NCBI GenBank assembly: GCA_023412975.1
Contig: JAEZRB010000175.1
Location: 1-51,647, forward strand
Source of the DNA: Bacteroidota bacterium
GTDB taxonomy: Bacteria; Bacteroidota; Bacteroidia; Chitinophagales; Chitinophagaceae
DNA length: 51,647 nucleotides
Direction: 5' to 3'
Shown: one piece after another, positions 1 through 7,178 of the stretch
Layout of the letters: every line of letters begins with the position of its first letter
How positions within the stretch are numbered: position 1 is the first letter of the stretch
Made by a program: the position numbers and the translations under genes
The notes under the pieces: generated by a model
Databases searched by the model: none
Told to the model about the DNA's origin: nothing
What the model saw: the letters and a program-made list of their open reading frames with translations, nothing else

Positions 1-131
1 CCATTGCAGGTACGGCCACCGAATCACTGATCCGAACGCTCAGCGATTTTAAAAACGAAAAACTGATTGAAATCACCGAAGGAAAGATCACTATTCTCAA
101 TCAGAAAAAATTGGAAACCCTTTTAAACTGA
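1..131 (+). CDS. Crp/Fnr-family regulator, C-terminal end (5' truncated by window)
   Basis: Only the last 42 codons are in the window, read in frame from base 3 to a TGA at 129-131. The visible residues IAGTATESLIRTLSDFKNEK followed by LIEI are the recognition helix and wing of the Crp/Fnr winged-helix domain; the pattern G-T-x-x-E-x-x-x-R-x-L is the family's DNA-contact motif. The effector-binding cupin domain would lie upstream of the window, so the signal sensed cannot be told. Its position beside stress genes (Hsp20, universal stress protein) fits a redox- or oxygen-responsive regulator, but that is inference from context. Confidence 0.75.
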   Translation, partial: IAGTATESLIRTLSDFKNEKLIEITEGKITILNQKKLETLLN

Positions 132-168
132 GTTTAATCCCCTACTTCGCTGCACCGCCTTTGGCTGC

Positions 169-825
169 TTAAAACGCCTTCCCTGCAGGAACGGTGCCTT
201 TGGACAACACATTAGCCTTTACCATGCTCTTTACTATTAATTGTCCATATTCATGACCCAGGGCATCCGAATTGGCAGGGTCAAACGACTGGGTCTGCAC
301 CGAGTAAACCAATTGCTGGTGGTCACTCAAATCATATAGATTGCTCTCCCAAAAGTACCGTGTATCGGTAACGTAATACCCGGGTTCATAAATCCGGCGA
401 TAAATCGTTCCATAATAACCCCAAAACCGGCCGTAATAATAGCCATATGGTGAATAAATAAGCCGACCAGGTACATAGGTCCTTTCCTTTTCTTTATCCA
501 GCAATACGATCGTGATCACGGCGTCAATGCCACTCGCTTTAAGTTTGGCAAGAGCCTCGTCCTCGTCCATTTTGTCAAATGCTTTGGGACCATATTCTTT
601 CAGGGCAGATACAGCATTGTACCCAAGATCCTTCAGGTCGTCCACCAAATGATTTTCCATATTCTCCTGGATAGTTCGATCGGCTTCCCGGATCAGACCT
701 AACACCATTACCTTTTTATAATCTTTAGCAACTACATTTTCAGCCTTCCAGGTTGATGTGATCCTCGATGTGGTGCATCCGGCAGCGAGGAATATCAAAA
801 CCAGCATCCCGATTATCTTTTTCAT
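169..825 (-). CDS. DUF4136-like lipoprotein
   Basis: A 218-residue predicted lipoprotein of unknown function. I start it at the internal Met (base 825) because MKKIIGMLVLIFLAAGC is a compact signal peptide with the lipobox LAAGC; the longer open frame would add nine charged residues in front of it. After the lipid Cys the protein has the layout of DUF4136-type proteins: a short STW segment, a Rossmann-like half (KKVMVLGLIRE, then GIDAVITIVLLDKEK), and a Tyr-rich stretch (YSPYGYYYGRFWGYYG) before the C-terminal part. It probably sits in the inner leaflet of the outer membrane. It is convergent with the Crp/Fnr gene, 37 bases away. The family call rests on general pattern, not on catalytic residues. 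Confidence 0.6.
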   Translation of the reverse strand: MKKIIGMLVLIFLAAGCTTSRITSTWKAENVVAKDYKKVMVLGLIREADRTIQENMENHLVDDLKDLGYNAVSALKEYGPKAFDKMDEDEALAKLKASGIDAVITIVLLDKEKERTYVPGRLIYSPYGYYYGRFWGYYGTIYRRIYEPGYYVTDTRYFWESNLYDLSDHQQLVYSVQTQSFDPANSDALGHEYGQLIVKSMVKANVLSKGTVPAGKAF

Positions 826-978
826 TTCATAATTTTTTAATTCCTTACGCAAACTATCTGTAAAACCGCAGAGGTAAAATGATACCTATCATGGCAATAA
901 AAGATTATGGTCAGTTACGGAGTATTTGAAATAGCAGAACTTCATCAAGGGTTTAAATGCCTCTCATTCTATAATATT

Positions 979-1197
979 ATGCCGTGGACAAAACATAATT
1001 ATCCTGTTTCAATGAAATATTTGCCCCAGGTAGTAAGAGACAAAGCCATTGAAATTGCCAACGAACTGATCATGGAAGAAAACATGGATGGCAGGCTAGC
1101 CATTGCCATTGCAATAAACCAGGCTAAAAAATGGGCTGCACGACTATATCTGTCTGAGTCAGGCGGGATTTCTTATTTAGATCGCATTTTCCATTAA
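979..1197 (+). CDS. Small DUF2188/YdaT-like protein
   Basis: A 72-residue protein if started at the Met of MPWTKHNYPVSMK (base 979). The frame is open further upstream, but the extra 24 residues look unrelated to the family. The core pattern, MPW...YP.SMK.LP..VR.KAIEIAN.L, then GRLAIAIAINQAKKW, matches the short DUF2188/YdaT-type stress-associated proteins of bacteria. It is probably a soluble cytoplasmic protein; no catalytic role is known to me. It stands alone, divergent from the DUF4136-like lipoprotein. The C-terminal extension after KKWAARLY is not typical and may be drifting. Confidence 0.55.
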   Translation: MPWTKHNYPVSMKYLPQVVRDKAIEIANELIMEENMDGRLAIAIAINQAKKWAARLYLSESGGISYLDRIFH

Positions 1198-1341
1198 CAG
1201 TACTACGCTTAATCCCGCGATTATTGGTGCCTAGGGAAACTTTCTACATTTATCTTCAAAATATAAAATCCGGCCGGTTGAGTCAACACCTGCCGGATTG
1301 TACCAAACCATTACCACTCCTTCTATCGTGATTGCCACTGA

Positions 1342-1545
1342 TCAGTTTTGAATGATGGGCCCGTTAGCCGCATCGACCCTGTTTAAAATGATCAAGGTCT
1401 CCTGAAAATCCGTCTGCTTTAATACCAGCCAGCCATCGTATCCTGTTTTCCAATGCCCGGATCCCTGTCAACTTTATTCACAGAAAAAACTGATCTGGCG
1501 TTACCGTGTACTCCGGGATTGCGAATTCAAACTCATGATACCTCT
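1342..1545 (-). pseudogene. Frameshifted remnant of an unidentified gene
   Basis: This lies in the 386-base gap between 1197 and 1584. On the minus strand the codons before a TGA at 1342-1344 read GHWKTGYDGWLVLKQTD and on to RVDAANGPIIQN. The frame closes at 1468-1470, but the two upstream frames continue plausible protein: VNKVDRDPG just upstream, and YHEFEFAIPEYTVTPDQFF before that. Two small frame changes would join all three pieces, so I read it as the decayed C-terminal part of a gene. I do not recognise the family. The rest of the gap shows nothing I can name. Confidence 0.35.
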
Positions 1546-1583
1546 AGTAAGTAAAGTAATTATATTACTGTTAAATGCAGGTT

Positions 1584-1970
1584 TCACCGGGAGCTCGTAT
1601 ATTGTAACATGTAGTTATTGAATTCGAGTTTCAGATCATTAAAGCGCTTTTCGGTGTTGATCAGGCTTGCACGTATTATCCTTAACTTCTCTGTAAGTTC
1701 TAAAATCGCAACGCCATCTTCCCAATTTCCCCTGTTTATTAACCTGTCAAAGGAAGCAATGTCGTTGCGCAAAAAACGGATCAGGTCATCCTCGACCACA
1801 AAGCTGTTTTGAAAATTTTCGGCTTTCATCAACAACTTTTTATCAATATCGCTTTTTAAAATCTCAGATAAACGGTTTTTAAGTTCAACATTTTCCTCTC
1901 CCATAAAAACCAGCACCCTTTTCCAGGCATCACTTTCATGTTGTAGCTGCCTCAGTGTAAATTGCGGCAT
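1584..1970 (-). CDS. Hypothetical helical protein
   Basis: A 128-residue protein I do not recognise. It is rich in Glu, Lys, Leu and Asn, has no signal peptide or membrane segment, and reads as a bundle of long amphipathic helices (for example VELKNRLSEILKSDIDKKLL and LELTEKLRIIRASLINTEKR), so coiled-coil pairing is likely. The start is firmly set by a strong ribosome binding site just upstream (1976-1983). It stands between decayed sequence on one side and the Hsp20 gene on the other, transcribed in the same direction as Hsp20. A structural or stress-related role is possible but not shown. Confidence 0.6.
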   Translation of the reverse strand: MPQFTLRQLQHESDAWKRVLVFMGEENVELKNRLSEILKSDIDKKLLMKAENFQNSFVVEDDLIRFLRNDIASFDRLINRGNWEDGVAILELTEKLRIIRASLINTEKRFNDLKLEFNNYMLQYTSSR

Positions 1971-1975
1971 ATATA

Positions 1976-1983
1976 CCTCCTTT
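1976..1983 (-). promoter_or_regulatory. Strong Shine-Dalgarno sequence
   Basis: On the minus strand AAAGGAGG lies five bases before the ATG at 1970. Most genes in this window have no recognisable SD, as is usual in Bacteroidota, so a full AGGAGG here is unusual and fixes the start of the helical protein. Confidence 0.6.
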
Positions 1984-2100
1984 CTCGTCGTTCTTTTGTA
2001 ACGGATTTTGGTAAAGATATATTTACAGTATAACGACAGTTAGAATCTTCATCAAACTTTCTACTGACATTCATCACCAGAAGATACAGAAACAGGTAAT

Positions 2101-2130
2101 AAAAGGCCCCGCCACCCTGCGTGACGGGGC
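2101..2130 (-). terminator. Rho-independent terminator of hsp20
   Basis: On the minus strand a GC-rich hairpin (GCCCCG ... CGGGGC, bases 2106-2111 pairing with 2125-2130, with an inner CAC/GTG pairing) is followed by CTTTTATT. It lies 22 bases downstream of the Hsp20 stop codon. Confidence 0.75.
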
Positions 2131-2151
2131 TTAGGTCATACAGCAGATGAC

Positions 2152-2595
2152 CTATTTTACAGCGATATGTTTCGCTGCAGGCTTTTTGGCCCCCTCTTTA
2201 CGGGGTAATGAAATTTTCAACACGCCATCTTCGTACTTTGCATCAATCTTCTCCTGGTTTACCTTATCAGGCAGGGTAAAACAGCGGCTGAATGAAGAAT
2301 AACTGTACTCCTTTCGTGTAAATTTCTTTTCCTTTTCTTCTTTGCTTTCCTCTTTCTCAGCGCTGATGGTCAGCAGGTTGCCATCAATGTCAATTTTAAA
2401 ATCACCCTTTTTCATACCAGGAGCAGCCAATGAAACTTTGTAAGCATCTTTCTCCTCTGTAATATTTACGGCAGGTACGTCCATTACGCGGCCCCATGAG
2501 CCACCATTGCCAAACCACTCATTCCATGGTTTGAAAAAATCATCAAATACGGACGGCGTCCTTTCGGAAGACCTGGATAAAGCTTTAGTTCCCAT
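2152..2595 (-). CDS. Hsp20/alpha-crystallin small heat shock protein
   Basis: A 147-residue small heat shock protein, an ATP-independent holdase that binds unfolding proteins and forms oligomers in the cytoplasm. The N-terminal arm (residues about 1-38) is rich in Trp and Phe (FDDFFKPWNEWFGNGGSWG). The alpha-crystallin domain follows, with PAVNITEEKDAYKVSLAAPG, the FKIDIDGNLLTISAEK strands, and the signature DGVLKISLPRKEG near residue 128. The tail ends in KPAAKHIAVK, whose HIAV is the I-x-I/V-like anchor. Length and layout are normal for the family. It is a single-gene unit with its own terminator at 2101-2130. It is clearly a canonical member, unlike the more divergent copy at 4165-4608. 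Confidence 0.93.
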   Translation of the reverse strand: MGTKALSRSSERTPSVFDDFFKPWNEWFGNGGSWGRVMDVPAVNITEEKDAYKVSLAAPGMKKGDFKIDIDGNLLTISAEKEESKEEKEKKFTRKEYSYSSFSRCFTLPDKVNQEKIDAKYEDGVLKISLPRKEGAKKPAAKHIAVK

Positions 2596-2861
2596 AAAAA
2601 ATCTTTTTTGAGTTTATATTTTATTTACTCCAAATATACCTTCCCATGATTCCGAAAATCAAATACCGCGGTCAATGGAATTAATGACAGTCGTCAGTAC
2701 TAAAAAAGCTGAATAGAAATCCAGCTCGCAAATCGAGTATCCATTTCAATGAAAAACCAATATAAAACAATAACACCCGGAATCTATAAAAATAACCATA
2801 ATCATTATTACCACTAACGGTGGTCATTTATCAGGCACTAAAATGTTCCTACTTTTTCTCC

Positions 2862-3731
2862 ATGAAAAAGATACTAGTTCCCATTGACTTCTCGGAATGC
2901 TCTGACAACGCAATTGATTTTGCCCTGCAATCCAAAAAACTTTTTCCTGCCGACATTGTCCTGCTTCACGCCTTTGAACTAAAGGGTAATATTTATACAG
3001 ACCATTTTGGATTAAATATGGAATTTAAACAGTCTTTACTGGATGACATCCATGACAGACTATCGCTAATAAAAAAAAGTATACTGGAAGCCGAAGGCAT
3101 AGAGGTGAAGACTGAAATTATAACTGAACCTTTAAATGTGGCTATTCAAAAGGCTATCGCAACCCACAATATTGACCTGTTGATAATGGGCACGCTGGGT
3201 GCAAGCGGGTTTAAAGAAAAACTAATGGGCACCAAAACCAGCCAGGTGATTAGTTACACAAGTGTGCGGGTGTTGATAATACCTGCCGATTATAGCTGGG
3301 AAAACCCAGAAAAAATTCTATTGACTACAAACCATTTTGAAAAAGAAACATTTATTCTCGATTTCCTCTTTAAGCTGGCTGATCTGTATAAGGCCCGGAT
3401 TCATGTGGCGGTATTCAGCGACCAGGATACCGACGATGTGGCAACCCAACTGAAACATGAAAGGAATGCCGCTCAATATGAGTTGATGCTGAGAAAAAAA
3501 TACTCCGCTCCCGAGCTCACAGTTACCCACCTCTATGGCAAGGACTTTGAAGATTCCTTACAAAGCCATATTGATAAAAATGGGATCAGCATTTTGGTAA
3601 TGATTCCCTATAAAAAAGGTCTGCCCGGCCGTTTATTCCATCCAAGCATGACGAAACGAATGAGTTTTCACACGACAATTCCCTTACTGGTAATTCCATC
3701 TCCAGGGGACTATTTCCCTGAGCCTTGGTGA
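2862..3731 (+). CDS. Tandem universal stress protein (UspA family)
   Basis: A 289-residue cytoplasmic protein made of two Usp domains. The start is placed at MKKILVPIDFSECSDNAIDF (base 2862), the usual first strand of the fold; the frame is open 14 codons further but that part is not Usp-like. Domain 1 (about 1-145) ends in the nucleotide-binding motif G-T-L-G, nine residues, then G-T (GTLGASGFKEKLMGTKT), exactly the G-2x-G-9x-G-S/T pattern of ATP-binding Usp proteins. Domain 2 (about 150-289) keeps the fold but its glycine motif is degenerate (YKKGLPGRLFHPSMTKRMS), so it probably does not bind ATP. It is divergent from hsp20 and transcribed alone. Confidence 0.9.
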   Translation: MKKILVPIDFSECSDNAIDFALQSKKLFPADIVLLHAFELKGNIYTDHFGLNMEFKQSLLDDIHDRLSLIKKSILEAEGIEVKTEIITEPLNVAIQKAIATHNIDLLIMGTLGASGFKEKLMGTKTSQVISYTSVRVLIIPADYSWENPEKILLTTNHFEKETFILDFLFKLADLYKARIHVAVFSDQDTDDVATQLKHERNAAQYELMLRKKYSAPELTVTHLYGKDFEDSLQSHIDKNGISILVMIPYKKGLPGRLFHPSMTKRMSFHTTIPLLVIPSPGDYFPEPW

Positions 3732-3811
3732 AAACGGAGAATTTACAGGATTCAGCATCCTTTTTAATGCTATTTAATTGGACTATATCGTGTACAATCT
3801 AATTATATTTC

Positions 3812-3891
3812 TTAGCCATCCCCAGTATCAAATTGAGGAATAATATCCCTCATTCCGTTCTTTAAAACGGATAAACACTGACCGGTATTCC
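3812..3891 (-). pseudogene. Last codons of a second alpha-glucan phosphorylase (remnant)
   Basis: On the minus strand this reads NTGQCLSVLKNGMRDIIPQ then FDTGDG and a TAA at 3812-3814. The phosphorylase at 5295-6956 has NPSKWLSIVKNGMKDIVPQ then FDSNRM at the matching place near its C-terminus. The frame is kept for about 24 codons and most changes are conservative, so the similarity is real. No phosphorylase sequence is recognisable upstream of it; the gene is otherwise deleted. It lies downstream of the intact Hsp20 at 4165-4608, the place a phosphorylase holds in the other copy of the cassette. Confidence 0.65.
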
Positions 3892-3935
3892 CGCGTTTAG
3901 TTGCATGTCCTGCTTTCCATAGCAGGTATTTTTTG

Positions 3936-4027
3936 GAACACATAGAAACAATAGGAACATAGTTAACATAGTGGGTACTTTAATGTATTTCTATGTTTTT
4001 ATGTTCCTATGTCCCTACTGTGTTTCC
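3936..4027. repeat. Long imperfect inverted repeat (ACATAG-rich)
   Basis: The left arm (about 3936-3971) carries GGAACACATAGAAACAATAG then GAACATAG. The reverse complement of the right arm (about 3989-4027) carries GGAAACACAGTAGGGACATA then GGAACATA. Arms of about 36 bases flank a short AT-rich loop, so it could fold into a long hairpin in RNA or DNA. Each arm is itself built of degenerate direct copies of a CATAGnAA(A/C) word. No coding frame fits. It may be a dispersed intergenic repeat or a processed element. Confidence 0.6.
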
Positions 4028-4083
4028 CCTGGGTACTGATGCATACTTCTTTAGTGGCTGGTGGATAGTGAACTCCAAACATA

Positions 4084-4102
4084 AAAAAGCCACTCGCTTT
4101 TT
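4084..4102 (-). terminator. Possible terminator of the second hsp20
   Basis: AAAAAGC, five bases, GCTTTTT form a small symmetric hairpin with A and T runs on both sides, 63 bases beyond the Hsp20 stop. It would work on either strand; the stem is short and AT-rich. Confidence 0.4.
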
Positions 4103-4164
4103 ATAAGTAGCTGAAACTCGTAAGGATGAGAAAAGAAAAATTCATGTGAAGATCGAACAGGAAG

Positions 4165-4608
4165 TCAATATACAACTACCCGCATATAGGGGCATCTAAC
4201 CGGATAGTCGGCTTTTGGCATTATTACCCGCAGGACACCTGCTTTGTATTCAGCGCTCAGAAATTCCGCATCTGCATTGAACGGTAAATTGATGCGTTTT
4301 TCAAAACACTTATAATTGAATTCACGCAATTTAAAATTTGGCGCTTCCCAGGGACTGGCCTCCTTATGCAGTACCCGCACATCCAATACATTACCATCAA
4401 TATGTATCAGAAAATCCTCTCTCCTCATTCCCGGAATAGCAATTTCCACCCTAAATGTATCGGCCAGCTCAACAACATTCACTGGGGGCACAAGGGTTCC
4501 ATTTTCCGAAACCCGACATAATTCAAAATCAATTTGGTCTTCGCTCAGTAAAGGCACATAATCACCTGGATAAGCGTAGCTGCTAATAGTAGAAGTGTCG
4601 TTGTACAT
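4165..4608 (-). CDS. Divergent Hsp20-family protein
   Basis: A 147-residue alpha-crystallin-domain protein. The core is recognisable from about residue 41: PPVNVVELADTFRVEIAIPG, REDFLIHIDGNVLDVRV, then the second half FKLREFNYKCFEKRINLPFN and AEYKAGVLRVIMPKA. The N-terminal arm is short and polar, without the Phe/Trp-rich arm of the other Hsp20, and the C-terminal tail (CPYMRVVVY) has a weak anchor motif, so oligomer assembly may differ. A holdase role is inferred from the family. The gene sits 88 bases downstream of the small Lys-rich protein (4696-4914) and upstream of a phosphorylase remnant (3812-3891). This is the same order as in the copy at 5295-7370, where Hsp20 itself is broken. Confidence 0.85.
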   Translation of the reverse strand: MYNDTSTISSYAYPGDYVPLLSEDQIDFELCRVSENGTLVPPVNVVELADTFRVEIAIPGMRREDFLIHIDGNVLDVRVLHKEASPWEAPNFKLREFNYKCFEKRINLPFNADAEFLSAEYKAGVLRVIMPKADYPVRCPYMRVVVY

Positions 4609-4695
4609 TTCTTTACTGATTTATTTAGTGCAAATTAGTTCAAAGCGCCAGCAGGGAAAATGATAGTAATAATCCGCAATGATGATCCCTGTCAG

Positions 4696-4914
4696 CTACA
4701 GAAAGTCATGCTCTTTAACCTTGAATATTGGCCTGGTATAAAATTGGTCTGGCTTATTTTGATCTGTCTTTTTTATTTCCTTCCGTTTCTCTCCCTTCGC
4801 CTTCATTTCCTTCCGCTTCTCTCCCTTTGCCGGAGCAGGCAATAAATGAATTACCGGCGCCGTGTGTTGGTATTTAATCCAATCCGACTTTTTAGAAGAA
4901 AATATTTGTGCCAT
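4696..4914 (-). CDS. Small Lys-rich protein, copy B
   Basis: A 72-residue basic protein of unknown function, started at the Met of MAQIFSSKKSDW (base 4914). It contains a 10-residue tandem repeat (KGEKRKEMKA followed by KGEKRKEIKK) and ends in FYTRPIFKVKEHDFL. The protein at 7179-7370 shares the APV(I/V)H segment, the KGEKR segment and the ending FYTxPIFKxxxHDF. Several codon differences in the shared ending are third-position changes (ACC/ACA, ATA/ATT, TTC/TTT, AAG/AAA, GAC/GAT), which argues that this strand and frame have been under coding constraint. It has no signal peptide. It precedes the intact Hsp20 and may be co-transcribed with it. It could be an RNA- or nucleoid-binding peptide given its charge, but nothing shows that. 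Confidence 0.5.
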   Translation of the reverse strand: MAQIFSSKKSDWIKYQHTAPVIHLLPAPAKGEKRKEMKAKGEKRKEIKKTDQNKPDQFYTRPIFKVKEHDFL

Positions 4915-5020
4915 CAGTTCGCTTTCAAGTTCCAAAGGTCGGCTGAAGCTGTCTTGTTAAAACTGATGGTCATCAATCCTTGTAGTGATAGTTATTAGCC
5001 AATTGAAGAATGCCGCCACA

Positions 5021-5179
5021 TTAGTACCTAGTGATCAGTCCTACCCGTCCAAACTCCTTCAACAGATCATTATCAACAAAATAAACAAGTCCTCCTTTTT
5101 CGAGTACAATTTCAATCAATTCATCCACGGCATCCGCCAGGATACTGCACAAACCCGTACTAGTCCCGGGTTTGAACAT
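5021..5179 (-). pseudogene. C-terminal fragment of a baeRF/eRF1-domain-like protein
   Basis: A 52-codon frame on the minus strand not long enough to be an intact gene. It reads STGLCSILADAVDELIEIVL then EKGGLVYFVDNDLLKEFGRV and ends GLITRY. This layout (helix, EKGG-x-V-x-F-V-D, then a terminal I/L-x-x-RY) resembles the C-terminus of bacterial archaeo-eukaryotic release-factor-like (baeRF/host-attachment) proteins often found among stress genes. A stop codon directly upstream of the Met closes the frame, and no N-terminal part is seen. The identification is from memory of the family's C-terminal pattern and is not certain. Confidence 0.4.
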
Positions 5180-5249
5180 ATTTCAACAATTTATTCCGGA
5201 CAGCAATGGCTGTAAATATGTTCTTTAACAATGCGTAGAATCATGTATG

Positions 5250-5266
5250 TTGATCATCATGATCAA
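5250..5266. repeat. Near-perfect 17-base palindrome downstream of the phosphorylase
   Basis: TTGATCAT, one base, ATGATCAA. It lies 29 bases past the phosphorylase stop codon on the minus strand. It lacks a clear T run, so it could be a weak terminator or an operator; its role is open. Confidence 0.35.
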
Positions 5267-5294
5267 TGACGCTACACAGAATATTTTTGCTTTT

Positions 5295-6956
5295 CTAAAG
5301 ATCTTTCATAGCCGAATACAATTTCTCATAATACTCTATGGCCATCCGATTGCTGTCAAACTGAGGAACAATATCCTTCATCCCATTTTTTACGATTGAA
5401 AGCCATTTTGAGGGATTGTCGTAATACATGGGGACTACGCTTTTTTCAAGCAAATCATACAAAGCAGTGGCATCAACTTCATCCTGCCTGTGATCAGGCA
5501 AAAGCGGGTCTGCGCTCGGAATAATAAAACTGTTTATAGTGTCCCTGGCAAATTCCGGAAACCAGCCATCTGGTATTGATACGTTCACCGCTCCATTCAT
5601 GGCGGCTGACATCCCACTGGTACCCGAGGCTTCATGTGTTATCCGTGGGACATTTAACCATATATCGGCTCCTTGTTTGAGCAATTTAGATAGTCTTATC
5701 TCATATCCAACAAGTATTGAACAATTCGGGTATGTTTTACAGATATTCACGACCTTATCAAAGGAAGCAATGGCTGCATAATCCGTTGGGTGTGGCTTTC
5801 CTGCCCAAACAATTTGGATGGGTCTTTCGGTATTTGTTACAAGCTGTTGAAACCGATCCATATTATTCAATAGAAGTTCCGGCCTTTTGTATCCACCAAA
5901 GCGTTTAGCAAAAACAATTGTCAGAACTTTTTCGTCGTATATTTCGCCATTTTGATCGGCAACTTCCTCAAACAACAATCTCTTTAACTCAAATTTTTTT
6001 GTTAGCAATGCGTTGTCATTATTATCGCACATGGCTCTGTACAGATCCTGGTTATGCCAGAAAGAAAAATTTTGCGCATTAGTTATACTTATTATAGGAC
6101 AAATATCCTGGTAGCCCTGCCATGTACTGCGCAGGCTCTGAAGATGCTTACTGGATACACCATTGGAAATACCTGCCAGCCGCAGTGCAGTCAACGTGTG
6201 ATCAAGTACCCCGTTCTCAGCCTGAACAATGGTCTTCACCTCATTCAGTGGAATATCCAAAAAGAAGCCCAACTTATCCAGTAGTAAGAAATCGCTCTTT
6301 TGGTTACCCCCGGCCTCAGGAGTATGGTTCGTAAAGACAAATCTTTTCCTTACCTCTTTTATATCCCTGTACTTTTTATATAAGTGAAATACAAGGGGTA
6401 AAGCATGTGACTCATTCAGATGGTACACATCAGGCAACCAGTTTAACTTTTCACAAAGCTTTGCACCGCCTTCTCCCAGCAATATCGCTGCTGCGGACAT
6501 TGATTCGGGATTGGAATCATATAACTTGTGGCAAATGGTTTTTGCCAGGTAATCATTCTCAGGAATATCTGTACTTAAAAAGAATACAGGAACCGTATTA
6601 AAAACTTCCGGCGGCAGATAATAAACGGCTACAAAAACATCGTGCCCGGAAACCCTGATTGTTAACCTGATATCTGTTTTTTTTAGAAATCCATACACTT
6701 TCTCCTGAAACTGAACACCCATTGTCTGATCTTCCTTTCTTATTTGGTCATAGTAACCGTATCTCCATAAAATACCAATTCCTATCATATTCTGTTTTAA
6801 CTCATAAGCACTGCGCATGTGAGATCCTGCCAGGAATCCTAATCCTCCGGCATACGTTTTTAACGCCTGATCAATACCAAACTCCATACAGAAGTATGCT
6901 ACTTTTTTCTGAAAGTTGGGGTCAATATTATAAGGGAAAGAAAAAGAAAAACTCAT
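5295..6956 (-). CDS. glgP: Alpha-glucan phosphorylase family protein lacking the PLP lysine
   Basis: A 553-residue GT35-family protein, shorter than the roughly 700-850 residues of better-known alpha-glucan phosphorylases. Such enzymes cut terminal glucose from glycogen or maltodextrin as glucose-1-phosphate, using PLP. The N-terminus has the family pattern YFCMEFGIDQALKTYAGGLG, and the phosphate-binding Arg/Lys segment is present (AKRFGGYKRPELL). The PLP segment reads HEASGTSGMSAAMNGAVN. In known members the residue after GM (or NM) is the Lys that forms the Schiff base; here codon 5607-5609 gives Ser450. The open frame runs upstream without a stop into an Hsp20 remnant, but the first start codon in it is the ATG at 6956. 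Activity is uncertain; a regulatory or glycogen-binding role is possible. Confidence 0.85.
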   Translation of the reverse strand: MSFSFSFPYNIDPNFQKKVAYFCMEFGIDQALKTYAGGLGFLAGSHMRSAYELKQNMIGIGILWRYGYYDQIRKEDQTMGVQFQEKVYGFLKKTDIRLTIRVSGHDVFVAVYYLPPEVFNTVPVFFLSTDIPENDYLAKTICHKLYDSNPESMSAAAILLGEGGAKLCEKLNWLPDVYHLNESHALPLVFHLYKKYRDIKEVRKRFVFTNHTPEAGGNQKSDFLLLDKLGFFLDIPLNEVKTIVQAENGVLDHTLTALRLAGISNGVSSKHLQSLRSTWQGYQDICPIISITNAQNFSFWHNQDLYRAMCDNNDNALLTKKFELKRLLFEEVADQNGEIYDEKVLTIVFAKRFGGYKRPELLLNNMDRFQQLVTNTERPIQIVWAGKPHPTDYAAIASFDKVVNICKTYPNCSILVGYEIRLSKLLKQGADIWLNVPRITHEASGTSGMSAAMNGAVNVSIPDGWFPEFARDTINSFIIPSADPLLPDHRQDEVDATALYDLLEKSVVPMYYDNPSKWLSIVKNGMKDIVPQFDSNRMAIEYYEKLYSAMKDL

Positions 6957-7004
6957 AACTAATAAATTACAACTTGTCTGGCTATAACAGATTGAAACGG
7001 GATT

Positions 7005-7136
7005 GGCTTTGGGAATACGTAAGCTCAGAATTCCCTTTTTGTATTCTGAGCTGATAAATTCAGTATCAGCATTCTCGGGTACAGAATATGTCCTTCAATG
7101 CAGTTCCCGTCATATTCATGTATCTTCCATTGTTCC
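7005..7136 (-). pseudogene. Frameshifted Hsp20 C-terminal remnant
   Basis: On the minus strand the first part reads EQWKIHEYDGNCIEGHIL and, after a one-step frame change near 7090, continues as YSVPENADTEFISSEYKKG then ILSLRIPKA. The intact Hsp20 at 4165-4608 has FKLREFNYKCFEKRINLPFN, AEYKAGVLRVIMPKA at the same places. The N-terminal half is missing and the frame is broken, so it cannot make a working chaperone. The second piece stays in frame, with no stop, into the phosphorylase ATG at 6956. Confidence 0.7.
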
Positions 7137-7178
7137 GTAGATCACTGCATTATAGTTTGCTGCGGCCGGGTAACCGGG

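Noticed and set aside
4985..5215. Plus-strand frame of 76 codons
   Set aside because: The minus strand of the same stretch carries the baeRF-like fragment with much more natural protein sequence; the plus frame is its shadow.
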